Shown here in pieces: positions 1 to 9,290 of a stretch of DNA of 64,000 nt (position 1 is its first letter; every line of letters begins with the position of its first letter). The notes below the pieces were generated by a model. It saw nothing but the letters and a program-made list of their open reading frames with translations, was not told the origin of the DNA and made no database searches. The stretch comes from Butyrivibrio proteoclasticus P6B7. Lineage in GTDB: Bacteria; Bacillota; Clostridia; Lachnospirales; Lachnospiraceae. The translations under genes were made by a program, and so were the position numbers. Location: positions 62,001-126,000 of the forward strand of contig NZ_JHWL01000010.1 in assembly GCF_000622085.1 (NCBI RefSeq), in the 5' to 3' direction.

Positions 1-58
1 TCTTAGCACGATAATAATCTAGTAATATAGTAATCTAATAATATAGAAAAAAAATAAA

Positions 59-93
59 AACCGTAGCTAGCAGATACTAGCTACGGTTTCTGT
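59..93 (-). terminator. Rho-independent terminator of the SGNH lipoprotein gene
   Basis: A 12-bp perfect stem (arms AACCGTAGCTAG and CTAGCTACGGTT) is followed on the minus strand by a long U-rich run. It lies about 20 bases past the stop codon of the leftmost gene. Confidence 0.85.
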
Positions 94-111
94 TATCTAT
101 AATCGTATTTC

Positions 112-1287
112 TTACTCTTCATAAGGTGGAACTGCAAGGTACTCGCCATTCTGAACCTTCTCGTATGCCTCTGGGTAATACTCCTTCATGATGTGAGCTG
201 GGACTCTGTAATCCTCGTTAGGATCAAATTGATCAATGTAGATATAGTCTTGCTCTAAGAATGCATATGGTGCATAGCCTTCCATGAAATTAATAAGGTG
301 AGCAAAAAGTCTTGCAAATACCTGTCTTCCAAGAAGTGTAAGGTGAACGCCGTCCTCAAGATACTTGTCAGCGTGATCAACGTAAAGATCGCAGTGTGAC
401 TGGAACATTGTATCGTAGTCGTAGAGTTCCTCAGACTGAATTACATTGCTGGCCTTTCTTGCGTAGTTAGCAAGAGTGTCGATACCGTTACTTACAATGT
501 ATGAATCACCGATGTATCCACCGTTTGCATCGTAGTAGATTCCATAGAAAGGTGTTACAAGTACGATCTTAGCGTTAGGACTGATTCTCTTAAGAGTCTC
601 AACACCAGTCATAAGTCCACCGTAATATGTGTGAAGGTAGTTGTCATCGTAGATAGTTGCATCAAGTGGGATCTTTGAAAAGAAATCATTTGCACCGTAC
701 TCGATTACATAAATATCTACAGTCTTAGGATCTACCTGATTCATCTTATCTAAAACGTTAGGATAATCAGCAAGAACCTTGTTTCTGTCTGCTGTGCCAG
801 CCAAAGCATACGTCATGCCTACAAAGCTGTTACTTGTCAATGATGCTGGATCAATGTTATCTGTTGAAAGCTCAACAGCTGCTGTTGTTCCGCCAATAGC
901 AAGGTTATAAAACTTTGAATTAGGCACCTGAAGCGAAATAAGGTTAGGAAGGTCTGATCCGTCGTTCCTACCGTTAGCGAACTGGCTATCACCGAAGAAT
1001 ACAACAACTGTCTGATCCTCCTGTGTCTCAGTAACCTCTTCTTCCTTAGTTACAGTTGATGTGGAAGCTGATGCTGAAGCCTCTTCAAATGCAGGCTCTG
1101 TAAGGTCCTCCATAACAATCTGCTGTGCCTGAGCCAATGCACTAGCCTCTGCAGAAGCCTCGATGTTAGCAACACCGTCTCCTACATATTCAATTGCAGC
1201 CTTAGCTGTCTTAAAGCCGCCACATCCAGTGGCACATACAGCAACTGCAAGCGCAAGTGCTAATACATTTACAAATCTTTTCTTCAT
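112..1287 (-). CDS. SGNH/GDSL-family hydrolase lipoprotein
   Basis: Predicted surface lipoprotein of 391 residues. The ATG at 1287 is chosen over an upstream ATG because GAGGAG sits just before it. A signal peptide ends at lipobox Cys22 (ATGC). An Ala/Ser/Glu-rich linker runs to about residue 90. SGNH blocks follow: FFGDSQ with nucleophile Ser101, the GxND-like YGAND near residue 200, and DGVH near 312-315 supplying Asp and His. Family members hydrolyse esters, often acetyl groups on carbohydrates; the substrate here is unknown. It is monocistronic with its own terminator. A pair of direct repeats about 155 bases upstream suggests control by a response regulator. Confidence 0.85.
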   Translation of the reverse strand: MKKRFVNVLALALAVAVCATGCGGFKTAKAAIEYVGDGVANIEASAEASALAQAQQIVMEDLTEPAFEEASASASTSTVTKEEEVTETQEDQTVVVFFGDSQFANGRNDGSDLPNLISLQVPNSKFYNLAIGGTTAAVELSTDNIDPASLTSNSFVGMTYALAGTADRNKVLADYPNVLDKMNQVDPKTVDIYVIEYGANDFFSKIPLDATIYDDNYLHTYYGGLMTGVETLKRISPNAKIVLVTPFYGIYYDANGGYIGDSYIVSNGIDTLANYARKASNVIQSEELYDYDTMFQSHCDLYVDHADKYLEDGVHLTLLGRQVFARLFAHLINFMEGYAPYAFLEQDYIYIDQFDPNEDYRVPAHIMKEYYPEAYEKVQNGEYLAVPPYEE

Positions 1288-1441
1288 ATCTCGTCTCCTC
1301 AATATTATATGGTTCAAAAGAACCTTTTTTGTTCAAAACAATGCTGATCTCTATTAGAAACTCAATAGTTCCGGCAACATGAACATTGTACCACTCTATA
1401 TGTATATTACTAGTCAAAATGAGAAAAATTAAGAATTTCTG

Positions 1442-1468
1442 CCGTTAATCTTAAGAAAGTCTTAAGAA
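1442..1468 (-). promoter_or_regulatory. Direct-repeat site, OmpR/PhoB-type spacing
   Basis: On the minus strand, two CTTAAGA heptamers start 11 bases apart and are followed by TTAACGG. An 11-bp repeat period is typical of OmpR/PhoB-family response regulator sites. A near match (21 of 27 positions) lies upstream of the chemoreceptor gene at 7872-7898 in the same orientation. The regulator is unknown. Confidence 0.45.
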
Positions 1469-1499
1469 GTTTACGGTATATCGTATACATTAATCGATA

Positions 1500-1562
1500 T
1501 TCAGTAGAAGGAGTCAGTGGGGACGGTTCTAGTTGACTCCCAGAACCGTCCCCACTGACTCC
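1500..1562. repeat. REP-like palindrome with GGGGACGG core
   Basis: GAGTCAGTGGGGACGGTTCT is followed after a short loop by its reverse complement, giving a long near-perfect hairpin just past the stop of the 1579-2244 gene. Related copies lie at 13841-13925 and 49007-49152. Palindromes with this core occur in many bacterial genomes and are suspected to be mobilised by REP-associated (IS200/Y1-like) transposases. No such transposase is in this window. Confidence 0.75.
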
Positions 1563-1578
1563 CAATTTCACTCATAAT

Positions 1579-2244
1579 CTACAGGAAGAAATCCCCAAAC
1601 ACGCTTGTATCCACAGTCTCCGTGTACTGCCTGTAAGCATCAAGCAGCGACTGGACATAGGAATTAGAGTCCGCCACATAGGCATTCTCCGGGATATTCG
1701 CCGCCTCATCGTGGGCTGTAATAGACATAAGCCCCTTATGCAGATTACTTATAGTTGGATAATACGGATTGTCATTACCAAACTCATCCTCGTCCTCATC
1801 AAGACTCGGAGACTTGAATAATGAGCTCTGGATCATGCTAGAGTATAAATAGGAAGAAGTAGACAGATCCCTTAAGGCCTCCGCAGTGGACATAGGATCC
1901 ACATAGGCAGACCTGTTCTTATTGGTATACGGATCTGTAGTATTCTTATCTGCCACAGTATAGGCAGGATCTATCTTCTCATTGGACTTGATTCCGCTGA
2001 TGGCCGAGTTGTGATTAGCCATGTTCTCTTTTATCTCCTGGGCAATATTGGAGCTATTGAAGACCTTCTGGATATCAGCCTCGATGGTCTCTGCCCTGTT
2101 GAGCTTGGCAATCCTGAAATGCTGCTGGAACTCATTAGGATACTCAACCTTTATCTTGGTATTGTCCAGCTTCTGCTTTGCATCTGAAATTGAATAGAGG
2201 TACTTGTTGACGAATCTTGTTACCTTAGAGATATCAAAAGACAT
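1579..2244 (-). CDS. Uncharacterised protein, 221 aa
   Basis: No family recognised. The ATG at 2244 (MSFDISKV) is preferred to an upstream start because GGGGGGAG lies eight bases before it. The protein is hydrophilic, without signal peptide or membrane segment, with a predicted helical first half rich in Lys, Asn and Glu and an acidic stretch (LDEDEDEFGND) near residue 165. The C-terminus is rich in Tyr, Ser and Asp. It reads in the same direction as the aldolase gene upstream, about 100 bases away. The gap holds a possible decayed copy of the GGGGACGG repeat near 2277-2305. Function unknown. Confidence 0.6.
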   Translation of the reverse strand: MSFDISKVTRFVNKYLYSISDAKQKLDNTKIKVEYPNEFQQHFRIAKLNRAETIEADIQKVFNSSNIAQEIKENMANHNSAISGIKSNEKIDPAYTVADKNTTDPYTNKNRSAYVDPMSTAEALRDLSTSSYLYSSMIQSSLFKSPSLDEDEDEFGNDNPYYPTISNLHKGLMSITAHDEAANIPENAYVADSNSYVQSLLDAYRQYTETVDTSVFGDFFL

Positions 2245-2342
2245 ATGCACTCCCCCCAACTGTAATATGCGCGGTTCCAGTCGCAATCAACGTCCCCATT
2301 ACTACTCACTTATACCATTACGGCTTGGAAAAAGAACTTGTT

Positions 2343-3317
2343 TTAGTCAATACCCATGATCTCTTTATAGAACTCGCAGTAATCGCCTCTGCCATCCTTA
2401 GTGAAAGCAATAGCGCTGCGTGGATGCTGATTAAGCACGCCTGTAAGCATGTACTGAAGATCATAGCCCCACTTAACTCCGCTCTCCTTAAGAGGCACCA
2501 TGTAGTTCTCCACGAACTTGATAGCATTGTAGTACTGATACTTAGGATTCTTAAGGAAGCTAAGGAGATTCTCCATAGGGCAGTTACCTGCGCCCCTTCC
2601 CATTCCATTATATGTAGCATCAAGATAATCAACGCCGTCGCCTACAGCCTCAATAGTATTAGCAAAGGCCAGCTGCTGATTGTTGTGGGCATGGATTCCA
2701 AGCTTCTTGCCATACTTAACTGCAAACTCGTTGTACATATCGGCAGTTCTAGCAAGCTGCTCTGGGACAAAAGAGCCAAAGCTGTCCACGATATAGATAA
2801 CATCAACAGGAGACTTACCCAGCATCTCAAGAGCTACCTTGATATCTGACTCCTGAGCTGTTGTAATAGCCATGATATTGCAGCTAACCTCATAGCCCTT
2901 ATTCTTGGCATCCTCGATCATATCGATGGCACCAGGCATCTGATGAATGTAAGTAGCAACTCTCACAAGATCAAATGGGCTCTCATCGCACTTGTGAACA
3001 TCGTTCTTGTAATCGCAGCGTCCAACGTCAGTCATGACAGCCAGCTTAAGGGCAGGGTTCTTGTCTCCAAGCACCTCAAACACATCGTCGTCATCGCAGA
3101 ACTTCCACTTGCCGAATTTGTCCACATCAAACATTTCCTTGGAAGCCTTGTAACCAACCTCCATATAGTCAACGCCAGCCTTAATGTTGGCGTCATAAAG
3201 AGCCTTCACAAAATCGTCAGTAAAATAAAAGTCGTTAACAAGACCGCCATCCCTTAAGGTAGCGTCCACGACTCTTATACTGTCTCTAACACCCATGAGC
3301 TTTGATACTTCTTTCAT
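2343..3317 (-). CDS. HMGL-like aldolase (pyruvate-carboxyltransferase fold)
   Basis: 324 residues, start supported by GGAG nine bases upstream. The N-terminal VVDATLRDGG matches the metal-binding signature of the DRE-TIM metallolyase family (4-hydroxy-2-oxovalerate aldolase, HMG-CoA lyase, isopropylmalate synthase). GIHAHNN near residue 210 supplies the paired His ligands on a later barrel strand. The length fits a stand-alone aldolase barrel without the C-terminal regulatory domain of the synthases. Substrate is not clear: no 2-oxopentenoate pathway genes are nearby. In Firmicutes, similar orphan genes sit in surface or nucleotide-sugar clusters. Cytoplasmic; likely monocistronic. Confidence 0.8.
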   Translation of the reverse strand: MKEVSKLMGVRDSIRVVDATLRDGGLVNDFYFTDDFVKALYDANIKAGVDYMEVGYKASKEMFDVDKFGKWKFCDDDDVFEVLGDKNPALKLAVMTDVGRCDYKNDVHKCDESPFDLVRVATYIHQMPGAIDMIEDAKNKGYEVSCNIMAITTAQESDIKVALEMLGKSPVDVIYIVDSFGSFVPEQLARTADMYNEFAVKYGKKLGIHAHNNQQLAFANTIEAVGDGVDYLDATYNGMGRGAGNCPMENLLSFLKNPKYQYYNAIKFVENYMVPLKESGVKWGYDLQYMLTGVLNQHPRSAIAFTKDGRGDYCEFYKEIMGID

Positions 3318-3444
3318 AAATACTACTCCATTCTAAACATGTATTAATCTTGCACCACAAAAATTGGCTTTTATTATACTAACACAATTTAACGCGTTGG
3401 TGTAGTAAATTATTTATAATTTTTCTTGATTATCTTCTATTATA

Positions 3445-4758
3445 CTACTTCGTCTCCCTATTCACATACTTGTTATGGAACTTGGAATACACAATCTTCT
3501 GGCTGCTATAAAGGCTATGATACCCGGAGAACGTGTAACTAAGGGCAACCGCTAAAAGATAATACGGCATCCCCTTAAATCCAAAGAGCTCGAAACAGAT
3601 AAACAGCGACGAAATCGGACAGTTAGTAACTCCGCAGAACAGCGCTCCCATTCCGATAGCTGCGCAAAGAGCCGGATCAAACCCTAAGATCTGTGAATAC
3701 AGGCACCCAAAGGTAGCACCAATATAAAGAGCTGGCACAATCTCACCGCCCTTATAACCAGCCCCCAGCGTAAGAGCCGTAAATATCATCTTAACAAGAA
3801 AGGCATAATAGGGCGCATCTCCCTTTATCGCCATCTCAATAACATCGATTCCAGCACCGTTAAATATCCTGGTTCCAGAAAGGAAAGTCAGGGAAGCCAC
3901 AATACATCCGCCCACAAACACCCTGATGTAAGGGTTAGGCAGTAGCTTTATGTAGGTCTTTCCAGAGAACTTAAGAAGGCTGCAGAACGCCACAGACACC
4001 ACTGCGCACCAGATTGCTAAAAGAGCTGTAAAAATAGCCTGATAAACAGAGAAATCCGGCACGACCTCAACTGAGAACACCTCTCCCACAATTCCCAGAT
4101 ACCGGGATACGCCAGAGGCTACCAGCGCTGATACAACGCAAGGTACCAAAGCCGAATAGTACATTACACCTACATTTTCAATTTCCATAGCCATAAAGGC
4201 AGCAGTCATAGGAGTTCCAAAAAGAGCTGAAAAGGCAGCGCTCATGCCACACATGGTTATGATCTTCATGTTGCCTTCCTTGAGCTTAAAGAGACGGCCA
4301 ATATTGTAGCCAAGACTTCCGCCCATCTGAAGAGCAGCACTCTCTCTACCTGTGGATCCGCCAAACAGGTGAGTCAGCACTGTGGATATGAATATAAGTG
4401 GGGCCTTGGTAACAGGAAGGTTGTCCCCCTCCTGAATAGACTTGATAACAAGATTAGTGCCCTTATCCTCGTAGTCCTTGCAGAGCCTGTACAGGAATAC
4501 GATTAAAAGGCCTGCAAAAGGCAGGCCCACTATGATAATGTCATGGGAAGTTCTAAAGTCTGTGGCAAAGATAATGCCATGATAAAAGGCAGCTCCGATG
4601 GCGCCAACAACAGCGCCAGTCAGAACTCCAAAGAAAATCCACCTCACAAAGACCCGGACTCTTCCTACAAAGTCCAGATCCGGAACATGCTCAATAATGG
4701 CATTTATCGGATTAGAAAGCTTAGAATGTACCCCTTCAATACTCTCTTTCTTTCCCAT
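3445..4758 (-). CDS. CLC-family chloride/fluoride channel or antiporter
   Basis: 437 residues with about ten hydrophobic segments. Family motifs are present: GGSTGRESAALQMGG at about 133-147 (usual GREGP loop), FGTPMTAAFMAMEI near 180, and GAGYKGGEIVPALYIGATFG at 332-351. The GREG(T/A)AVQMGG-like loop and KGGEI motif resemble the fluoride-exporting CLC-F branch more than chloride CLCs; here the loop reads GRES. That assignment is an inference from motifs. It lies 27 bases after the stop of the binding-protein gene and probably belongs to the chemoreceptor operon. No fluoride riboswitch was seen upstream. Confidence 0.85.
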   Translation of the reverse strand: MGKKESIEGVHSKLSNPINAIIEHVPDLDFVGRVRVFVRWIFFGVLTGAVVGAIGAAFYHGIIFATDFRTSHDIIIVGLPFAGLLIVFLYRLCKDYEDKGTNLVIKSIQEGDNLPVTKAPLIFISTVLTHLFGGSTGRESAALQMGGSLGYNIGRLFKLKEGNMKIITMCGMSAAFSALFGTPMTAAFMAMEIENVGVMYYSALVPCVVSALVASGVSRYLGIVGEVFSVEVVPDFSVYQAIFTALLAIWCAVVSVAFCSLLKFSGKTYIKLLPNPYIRVFVGGCIVASLTFLSGTRIFNGAGIDVIEMAIKGDAPYYAFLVKMIFTALTLGAGYKGGEIVPALYIGATFGCLYSQILGFDPALCAAIGMGALFCGVTNCPISSLFICFELFGFKGMPYYLLAVALSYTFSGYHSLYSSQKIVYSKFHNKYVNRETK

Positions 4759-4785
4759 TGGTTTCCCCCATCCCCCATCCAGCCA

Positions 4786-5769
4786 TCACTTATACTGGCT
4801 TACATTCGAAGCAGTAACAGGTGTAAATGGCACATAAATGTACTTACCGTCACTTTCAGCATACTCAATACCCTCAATTGTTCCGCCATTTCCAAGGGCA
4901 ACCGCCGCCTGAACTGCTGCAAGTGCCTGTCCATCAGCATCCTGAAGAACCGTAAATGCCATCTCCCCTGCTTCAATTGAAGCACAACCATCTGTTGTAG
5001 CATCTACGCCGCATACAGGAATCTTGGTATAATCAAGGCCATACTTCTTCATTCCCTCAATGGCTCCTATAGCCATATTATCATTGTTACAGAAAATTGC
5101 ATCAACACTCTGGCCCGTCTTCATAAATATTCCCAGCTTATAAGCTGCCGTATCCGCAGACCAGTTGGCATAATCCACAAATACATAGTTGGCAGTACAC
5201 CCACTTGCCTTCAAGGTCTCTTTTACCGCCTTGGTTCTTCCGATGGTTCCTGCGTGTCCAGGCTCACCCTCAAAAATGATCACATTTAAAGACTTGGGAT
5301 TACCAAGCTTACTAAGAACATACTCTGCTTGATACTGTCCCGCCTGTTCCTCACTGGATCCGGCAAAGATATATTTGTTGGCAGTCAGATGTTCATCAGA
5401 AGGCTGTGAATTAACGTAAATAATCGGAATATCGTTGGAAGCCACATTCATCTGAAGAGCTGTGCTGGCATCGGCAAGACGCATAATAATCGCAGTGTAG
5501 CCTGCTGCCTTTGCTGCAGCCACCTGATTAGCCTGCTCCTCAACGCTTCCTCCCGTCTCAACTATATCCACAGTTGCTCCCAAAGATGAAGCGTGGGTCT
5601 TCATTGCTCCAAAAAGCGTTCCAAGGAATGTATCACTTAAATCGGTGCACAGACACAAGATCTTACCACCACTACCTGTTGAAGCCCCGGATGATCCGCT
5701 TTTACAACCACCCAGAGTCAGAACTGTTAAAAGAGCTATCATTAAAAGAGCTGTTATCTTTTTCCTCAT
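4786..5769 (-). CDS. Sugar-type substrate-binding lipoprotein (periplasmic-binding protein family 1)
   Basis: 328 residues. The ATG at 5769 is set by AGGAGG upstream; a longer reading into the chemoreceptor gene is not credible. The signal peptide ends in a lipobox (TLGGC). The two-lobed ribose/galactose-binding fold is recognisable from LCLCTDLSDTFLGTLF at the start of the mature domain and from the NNDNMAIGAIEGMK and CGVDAT motifs of lobe two. It starts 13 bases after the chemoreceptor stop codon, with no ABC permease or ATPase beside it. It may therefore present a ligand to the receptor rather than feed a transporter. Ligand unknown; simple sugars or related molecules are typical. Confidence 0.85.
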   Translation of the reverse strand: MRKKITALLMIALLTVLTLGGCKSGSSGASTGSGGKILCLCTDLSDTFLGTLFGAMKTHASSLGATVDIVETGGSVEEQANQVAAAKAAGYTAIIMRLADASTALQMNVASNDIPIIYVNSQPSDEHLTANKYIFAGSSEEQAGQYQAEYVLSKLGNPKSLNVIIFEGEPGHAGTIGRTKAVKETLKASGCTANYVFVDYANWSADTAAYKLGIFMKTGQSVDAIFCNNDNMAIGAIEGMKKYGLDYTKIPVCGVDATTDGCASIEAGEMAFTVLQDADGQALAAVQAAVALGNGGTIEGIEYAESDGKYIYVPFTPVTASNVSQYK

Positions 5770-5782
5770 GGTCCTTACCTCC

Positions 5783-7783
5783 TTAAATCTTAAACTTCTG
5801 AACATAAGAAGTAAGTGTCTGCGACGTTCCTGCCAGTTCGTGGGAATTGTCTGCCACGTCCTGACTACTCTTAGTAATGTTATTAGCCATATCCACCATA
5901 TTCTCAGAGGTTGCCAGAATTTCATCAGCGCTCGCTGCCTGCTCCTCAGAAATTGCAGCAACATTAGTAGCAACGTCATCAACCTTCTGTACATCTTCGA
6001 TCATGGCTTCGATAAGCTGATTAGATTCCTGGATATTGTTATAGATCTGATCAAAGGTATCCACAGCCACATTTATGAGCTCGCCATTTTCTCTGATGCT
6101 TTCTGCTGAAGCATTAGCCTGTCCAACAGCATTTTCAATAAGCTTGTGAACCTCACCGATAAGATTTCCAATGTTCTGTGCACTTTCTGCAGAGGTCTGT
6201 GCCAGCTTGGCAATTTGTGTAGCGACAACAGCAAAGCCTTTTCCTGCTTCACCTGCTCTTGCAGCCTCGATGCTGGCATTAAGAGAAAGAAGATTGGTCT
6301 CTTCTGCAATCTCTCCGATCATGCCTACAATATTAGTAATCTCATCAGAAGCAGTGCCAACCTTGTTGATGGACTCAACCAGCTCGTTGTTGGCATTTTC
6401 GATTCCGCTCATGGCCGCGCTGACCTTTTCCATATCCTGACGGCCCTTCTGAGAAATCTCAACAGTCTGCTTCATACTCTCATTAGCCTTATCACTGTTA
6501 TCTCTTGTATCTGCCACAACTGTAGCAAGGGTTGTGGCGTTCTGAGCAATATCATTAACAGCAGTTGCCAGCTGGTCAACAGTCTCATTGAGCTGCTTCA
6601 TGGCTTCTGCCTGCGATTCTGAAGCATCAAACATTATCTTTGATACTCTGTCACTATTATCCGACTCATCCTTAAGCTTTTCAGACTCCTGACTGATACT
6701 GGTGAGCATATTTCTCATGGAAGCAACAAACTCTGTAACCTTGTTACCCATCACGCCAATCTCATCATTGCTGCTGGAATCAACTGTTATAGTAAAATCG
6801 CCCTCTGACATAGCTGTGATGCTGTCAGTAATATGTGCAAGAGGTGCAATAACTCTTTTAACCACGTACAGAATAGCAAGAACCGTAATAGCAACCGCGA
6901 TCACGCCAATAATCATAAGCAGATTGCCCATCTGTGAAACCGTCTTAAGAATCACGCTAGTTGGAATATATGATACAAGAATCCAGTCAGTACCTGAAAT
7001 CTCAGAAAATGCCACCACGTAATTTCCAATTTCTTTTGTCTTATAATCTCCAGAATTGATAGCCTTAGCAGCTCCGCTAATAAGCTCATCAGAGCTGTTC
7101 TCTGTTATCTCTGAAGAGATCAAACTGAAGTCTCTGTGGGCCAGAATCGTATTATCTGTCTTATCCACAAGAAAAGAACTGGCATTCGACATCTTAACGC
7201 CTGAGTTAACGATGATACTTATCTCATTGAGCGTAACGTCTGCGCCAATTACCTTAATATCACTGTCGCCATCATCTATGATACCTGTAGCGCTGACCAC
7301 AAGCTCGTTTTCACTGTTTCTGTAGGCTGTACCATAGGCCATATCCACTCTGGTGATACCCTGCTTGTACCATTCCGCATCCGTAACGTTTGAGGCTGTA
7401 AAATCTGACTCACTTGCTTTGAAAAAAGAGCCATCACTACACCCGATATATAATCCCTCAGGAGATGACGAATTATAGCCGTAGAACGAATCCAGCATGG
7501 CCTGAAGTTGTGTATTATCCGGCTTCTCAGCCTCGATTGTGTGCTTGACAGTATTAAAAAACTTAAGATTCGTCTCAAGCCAGGATTCAATATTGTCCGC
7601 CTGATTCGAAATAGAAGATTCCAAAGTCTCGTTTGCCATTTCTGTCATCCTAGACTTGGCCATACTAGATGCAACTGCCACCAGCACAAGAACTGTTACT
7701 GTAACAAGTGGCACAATGTAGGTAATAAGCTTCGTGCTTATCTTTTTTACCTTTTTCTTCTTATCCTGGGTATTATCACTCAT
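5783..7783 (-). CDS. Methyl-accepting chemotaxis protein, Cache-HAMP-MA
   Basis: 666 residues; the ATG at 7783 (MSDNTQ) has AAAGGTGG upstream. A Lys-rich cytoplasmic start, TM1 at about 18-42, an extracellular double-Cache-like sensor to about 275, TM2 at about 285-310, HAMP, then a long coiled-coil signalling domain. The hairpin tip region reads [20 protein letters not shown], the conserved CheA/CheW contact. It is the first gene of a unit with the binding lipoprotein 13 bases downstream, suggesting that the sensor may read the loaded binding protein. A direct-repeat site lies about 90 bases upstream. Confidence 0.95.
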   Translation of the reverse strand: MSDNTQDKKKKVKKISTKLITYIVPLVTVTVLVLVAVASSMAKSRMTEMANETLESSISNQADNIESWLETNLKFFNTVKHTIEAEKPDNTQLQAMLDSFYGYNSSSPEGLYIGCSDGSFFKASESDFTASNVTDAEWYKQGITRVDMAYGTAYRNSENELVVSATGIIDDGDSDIKVIGADVTLNEISIIVNSGVKMSNASSFLVDKTDNTILAHRDFSLISSEITENSSDELISGAAKAINSGDYKTKEIGNYVVAFSEISGTDWILVSYIPTSVILKTVSQMGNLLMIIGVIAVAITVLAILYVVKRVIAPLAHITDSITAMSEGDFTITVDSSSNDEIGVMGNKVTEFVASMRNMLTSISQESEKLKDESDNSDRVSKIMFDASESQAEAMKQLNETVDQLATAVNDIAQNATTLATVVADTRDNSDKANESMKQTVEISQKGRQDMEKVSAAMSGIENANNELVESINKVGTASDEITNIVGMIGEIAEETNLLSLNASIEAARAGEAGKGFAVVATQIAKLAQTSAESAQNIGNLIGEVHKLIENAVGQANASAESIRENGELINVAVDTFDQIYNNIQESNQLIEAMIEDVQKVDDVATNVAAISEEQAASADEILATSENMVDMANNITKSSQDVADNSHELAGTSQTLTSYVQKFKI

Positions 7784-7871
7784 TATTTCCACCTTTCTAC
7801 AATACAACAGCTAAAAGAGACAAACTCCCATATACAAGTATAGCATCCTGCGTCAAAAAAATAACTGTATA

Positions 7872-7898
7872 CCGTGTATTTTAAGAATGTTTTAAGAG
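7872..7898 (-). promoter_or_regulatory. Direct-repeat site upstream of the chemoreceptor
   Basis: On the minus strand two CTTAAAA heptamers start 11 bases apart, followed by TACACGG. The 27-base block matches the site upstream of the SGNH lipoprotein at 21 positions. It lies between divergent genes, so it could also affect the hemolysin-III-like gene. Confidence 0.45.
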
Positions 7899-7924
7899 AG
7901 TTTTTAGAAATTAAAATGTGAACC

Positions 7925-7954
7925 TTGACACAGTTTAAGGTATGATTGTAATAT
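7925..7954 (+). promoter_or_regulatory. Sigma-A promoter of the hemolysin-III-like gene
   Basis: TTGACA, an 18-base spacer, then TAATAT, about 50 bases before the start codon at 8002. Confidence 0.6.
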
Positions 7955-8001
7955 TCATATAACAACATGTAGTTTTAATTACTACATCACAGGAGGTCCA
8001 C

Positions 8002-8649
8002 ATGAAGATTAGCATCAGAGAACCAGGAAGCGCCCTTACACATTTGGCAGCCCTATTTGCCACAGCAGGAGCCGCCCTTCCACTTCTAATAAAGGCTTCA
8101 GGCTTTGGCAACAATTACGTCGCTGCCATGATGATATACGCAGTGAGCCTCATGCTCCTGTACGGCGCCAGCGCCACCTACCATGCAGTTGTGCTCAGCC
8201 CAGCCATCATCAAGATATTCAGAAAACTGGATCACTCCATGATTTTCGTCCTGATTGCAGGAACCTACACCCCAGTATGCCTTCTGGTGCTGGATCCCGC
8301 CATCGGCCTTCCACTTCTGGCAACTGTCTGGATCATGGCCCTTCTTGGCATCGGCCTTAAGCTCCTTTGGATTAATTGTCCCAAGTGGCTCTCCTCTGTG
8401 ATCTATATCACCATGGGCTGGATCGTGGTCCTGGTCTTTGGCCCAGTCTACCACACCCTTAGCCTTGGCGGCTTCCTGTGGCTCCTTGTGGGCGGCATCG
8501 TCTACACCCTGGGTGGCATCCTCTACGCCATCAAAATGCCTGAGTTCAACAAACGCCACCCCTACTTCGGCACCCACGAGATCTTCCACCTCTTCGTCAT
8601 GGCCGGAAGCTTCTGCCACTTCATCTTTATGTACGTATATTTACTGTGA
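8002..8649 (+). CDS. Hemolysin III / YqfA-type (PAQR) membrane protein
   Basis: 215 residues, seven predicted membrane segments, AGGAGG before the ATG. The family's conserved polar residues are visible: SATYH in TM2-3, LDHSMIF with the conserved Asp-His, and HEIFHLFVMAGSFCH near the C-terminus. Together these form the likely metal site shared with PAQR receptors. Length matches the family. Members are inner-membrane proteins tied to lipid homeostasis; the hemolysin name is historical. It is the only plus-strand gene in the first 20 kb and is followed by the 64-bp repeat array. Confidence 0.9.
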   Translation: MKISIREPGSALTHLAALFATAGAALPLLIKASGFGNNYVAAMMIYAVSLMLLYGASATYHAVVLSPAIIKIFRKLDHSMIFVLIAGTYTPVCLLVLDPAIGLPLLATVWIMALLGIGLKLLWINCPKWLSSVIYITMGWIVVLVFGPVYHTLSLGGFLWLLVGGIVYTLGGILYAIKMPEFNKRHPYFGTHEIFHLFVMAGSFCHFIFMYVYLL

Positions 8650-8704
8650 TAGCTCTTCTATCCCGAAAGGGACCTTTCCTTGACCTTTCTTTAAGCTTTC
8701 TTGG

Positions 8705-9000
8705 GCAGGCTTGATTTGGGGAAAGCTTGATTTTAAGCCTGCTCTTTCCAGGATACACAAGCTCATTGGCAGGCCTAATTTCAGAAAATCTTGATTTTAA
8801 GCCTGCTTTTTCTTGGAGCCGCGAGCTCATTGGCAGGCCTAATTTCAGAAAATCTTGATTTTAAGCCTGCTTTTTCCAGGAGCCACGAGCTCATTGGCAG
8901 GCCTAAATTCAGGAAATCTTGATTTTAAGCCTGCTTTTTCCAGGAGCCACGAGCTCATTGGCAGGCCTAAATTCAGGAAATCTTGATTTTAAGCCTGCTT
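8705..9000. repeat. 64-bp tandem repeat, five copies, each with a hairpin
   Basis: GCAGGC occurs at 8705, 8769, 8833, 8897 and 8961, an exact 64-bp period. Each unit carries GGCAGGCCTAA paired with TTAAGCCTGC around an AAATCTTGA-like loop, plus a 25-base spacer containing GAGCTCATTGG. The last two full units are almost identical and the first is the most diverged. No open frame runs through it in a credible way. Confidence 0.9.
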
Positions 9001-9005
9001 TAAAA

Positions 9006-9290
9006 CTACTCACTCACCAAAGGAAGAATCTCCTGCAATTCCTCTAAGCTAAGCTCTGTGTAATCGCACTCGTAGCCATTTTCTTTCATATATTTTTTTA
9101 ATCATAGATGTAATATCTAATCGCGGAATCTCCGCCATTATTGTCCCAATCTATATATCCATCAATAGCAACCTTATTCTTCCGCCAGAATGAGGTCTGA
9201 ATGTTTTTTGCTTTATTGATTGCCACCCTGAGCAGCCATGCGCGTATATGCTCTTTATTGTCAAAGCTCTTGTGTGTCTCCTTTTTAAGG
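9006..9290 (-). pseudogene. Remnant of an ECF sigma factor gene
   Basis: Minus-strand translation from 9290 gives NKEHIRAWLLRVAINKAKN followed by IQTSFWRKNKV, the region-2 core of extracytoplasmic-function sigma factors. It runs to a stop at 9098-9100. The start, region 1 and all of region 4 are missing. A further short frame (9006-9089, 27 residues from MKENGYECDY) follows in another phase. The 5' end is lost near the AT-rich junction at about 9290-9330. The array of 64-bp repeats abuts the 3' end. Confidence 0.7.

Noticed and set aside
7784-7925. Cyclic-di-GMP riboswitch before the chemoreceptor
   Set aside because: No GEMM core was visible in the short leader.
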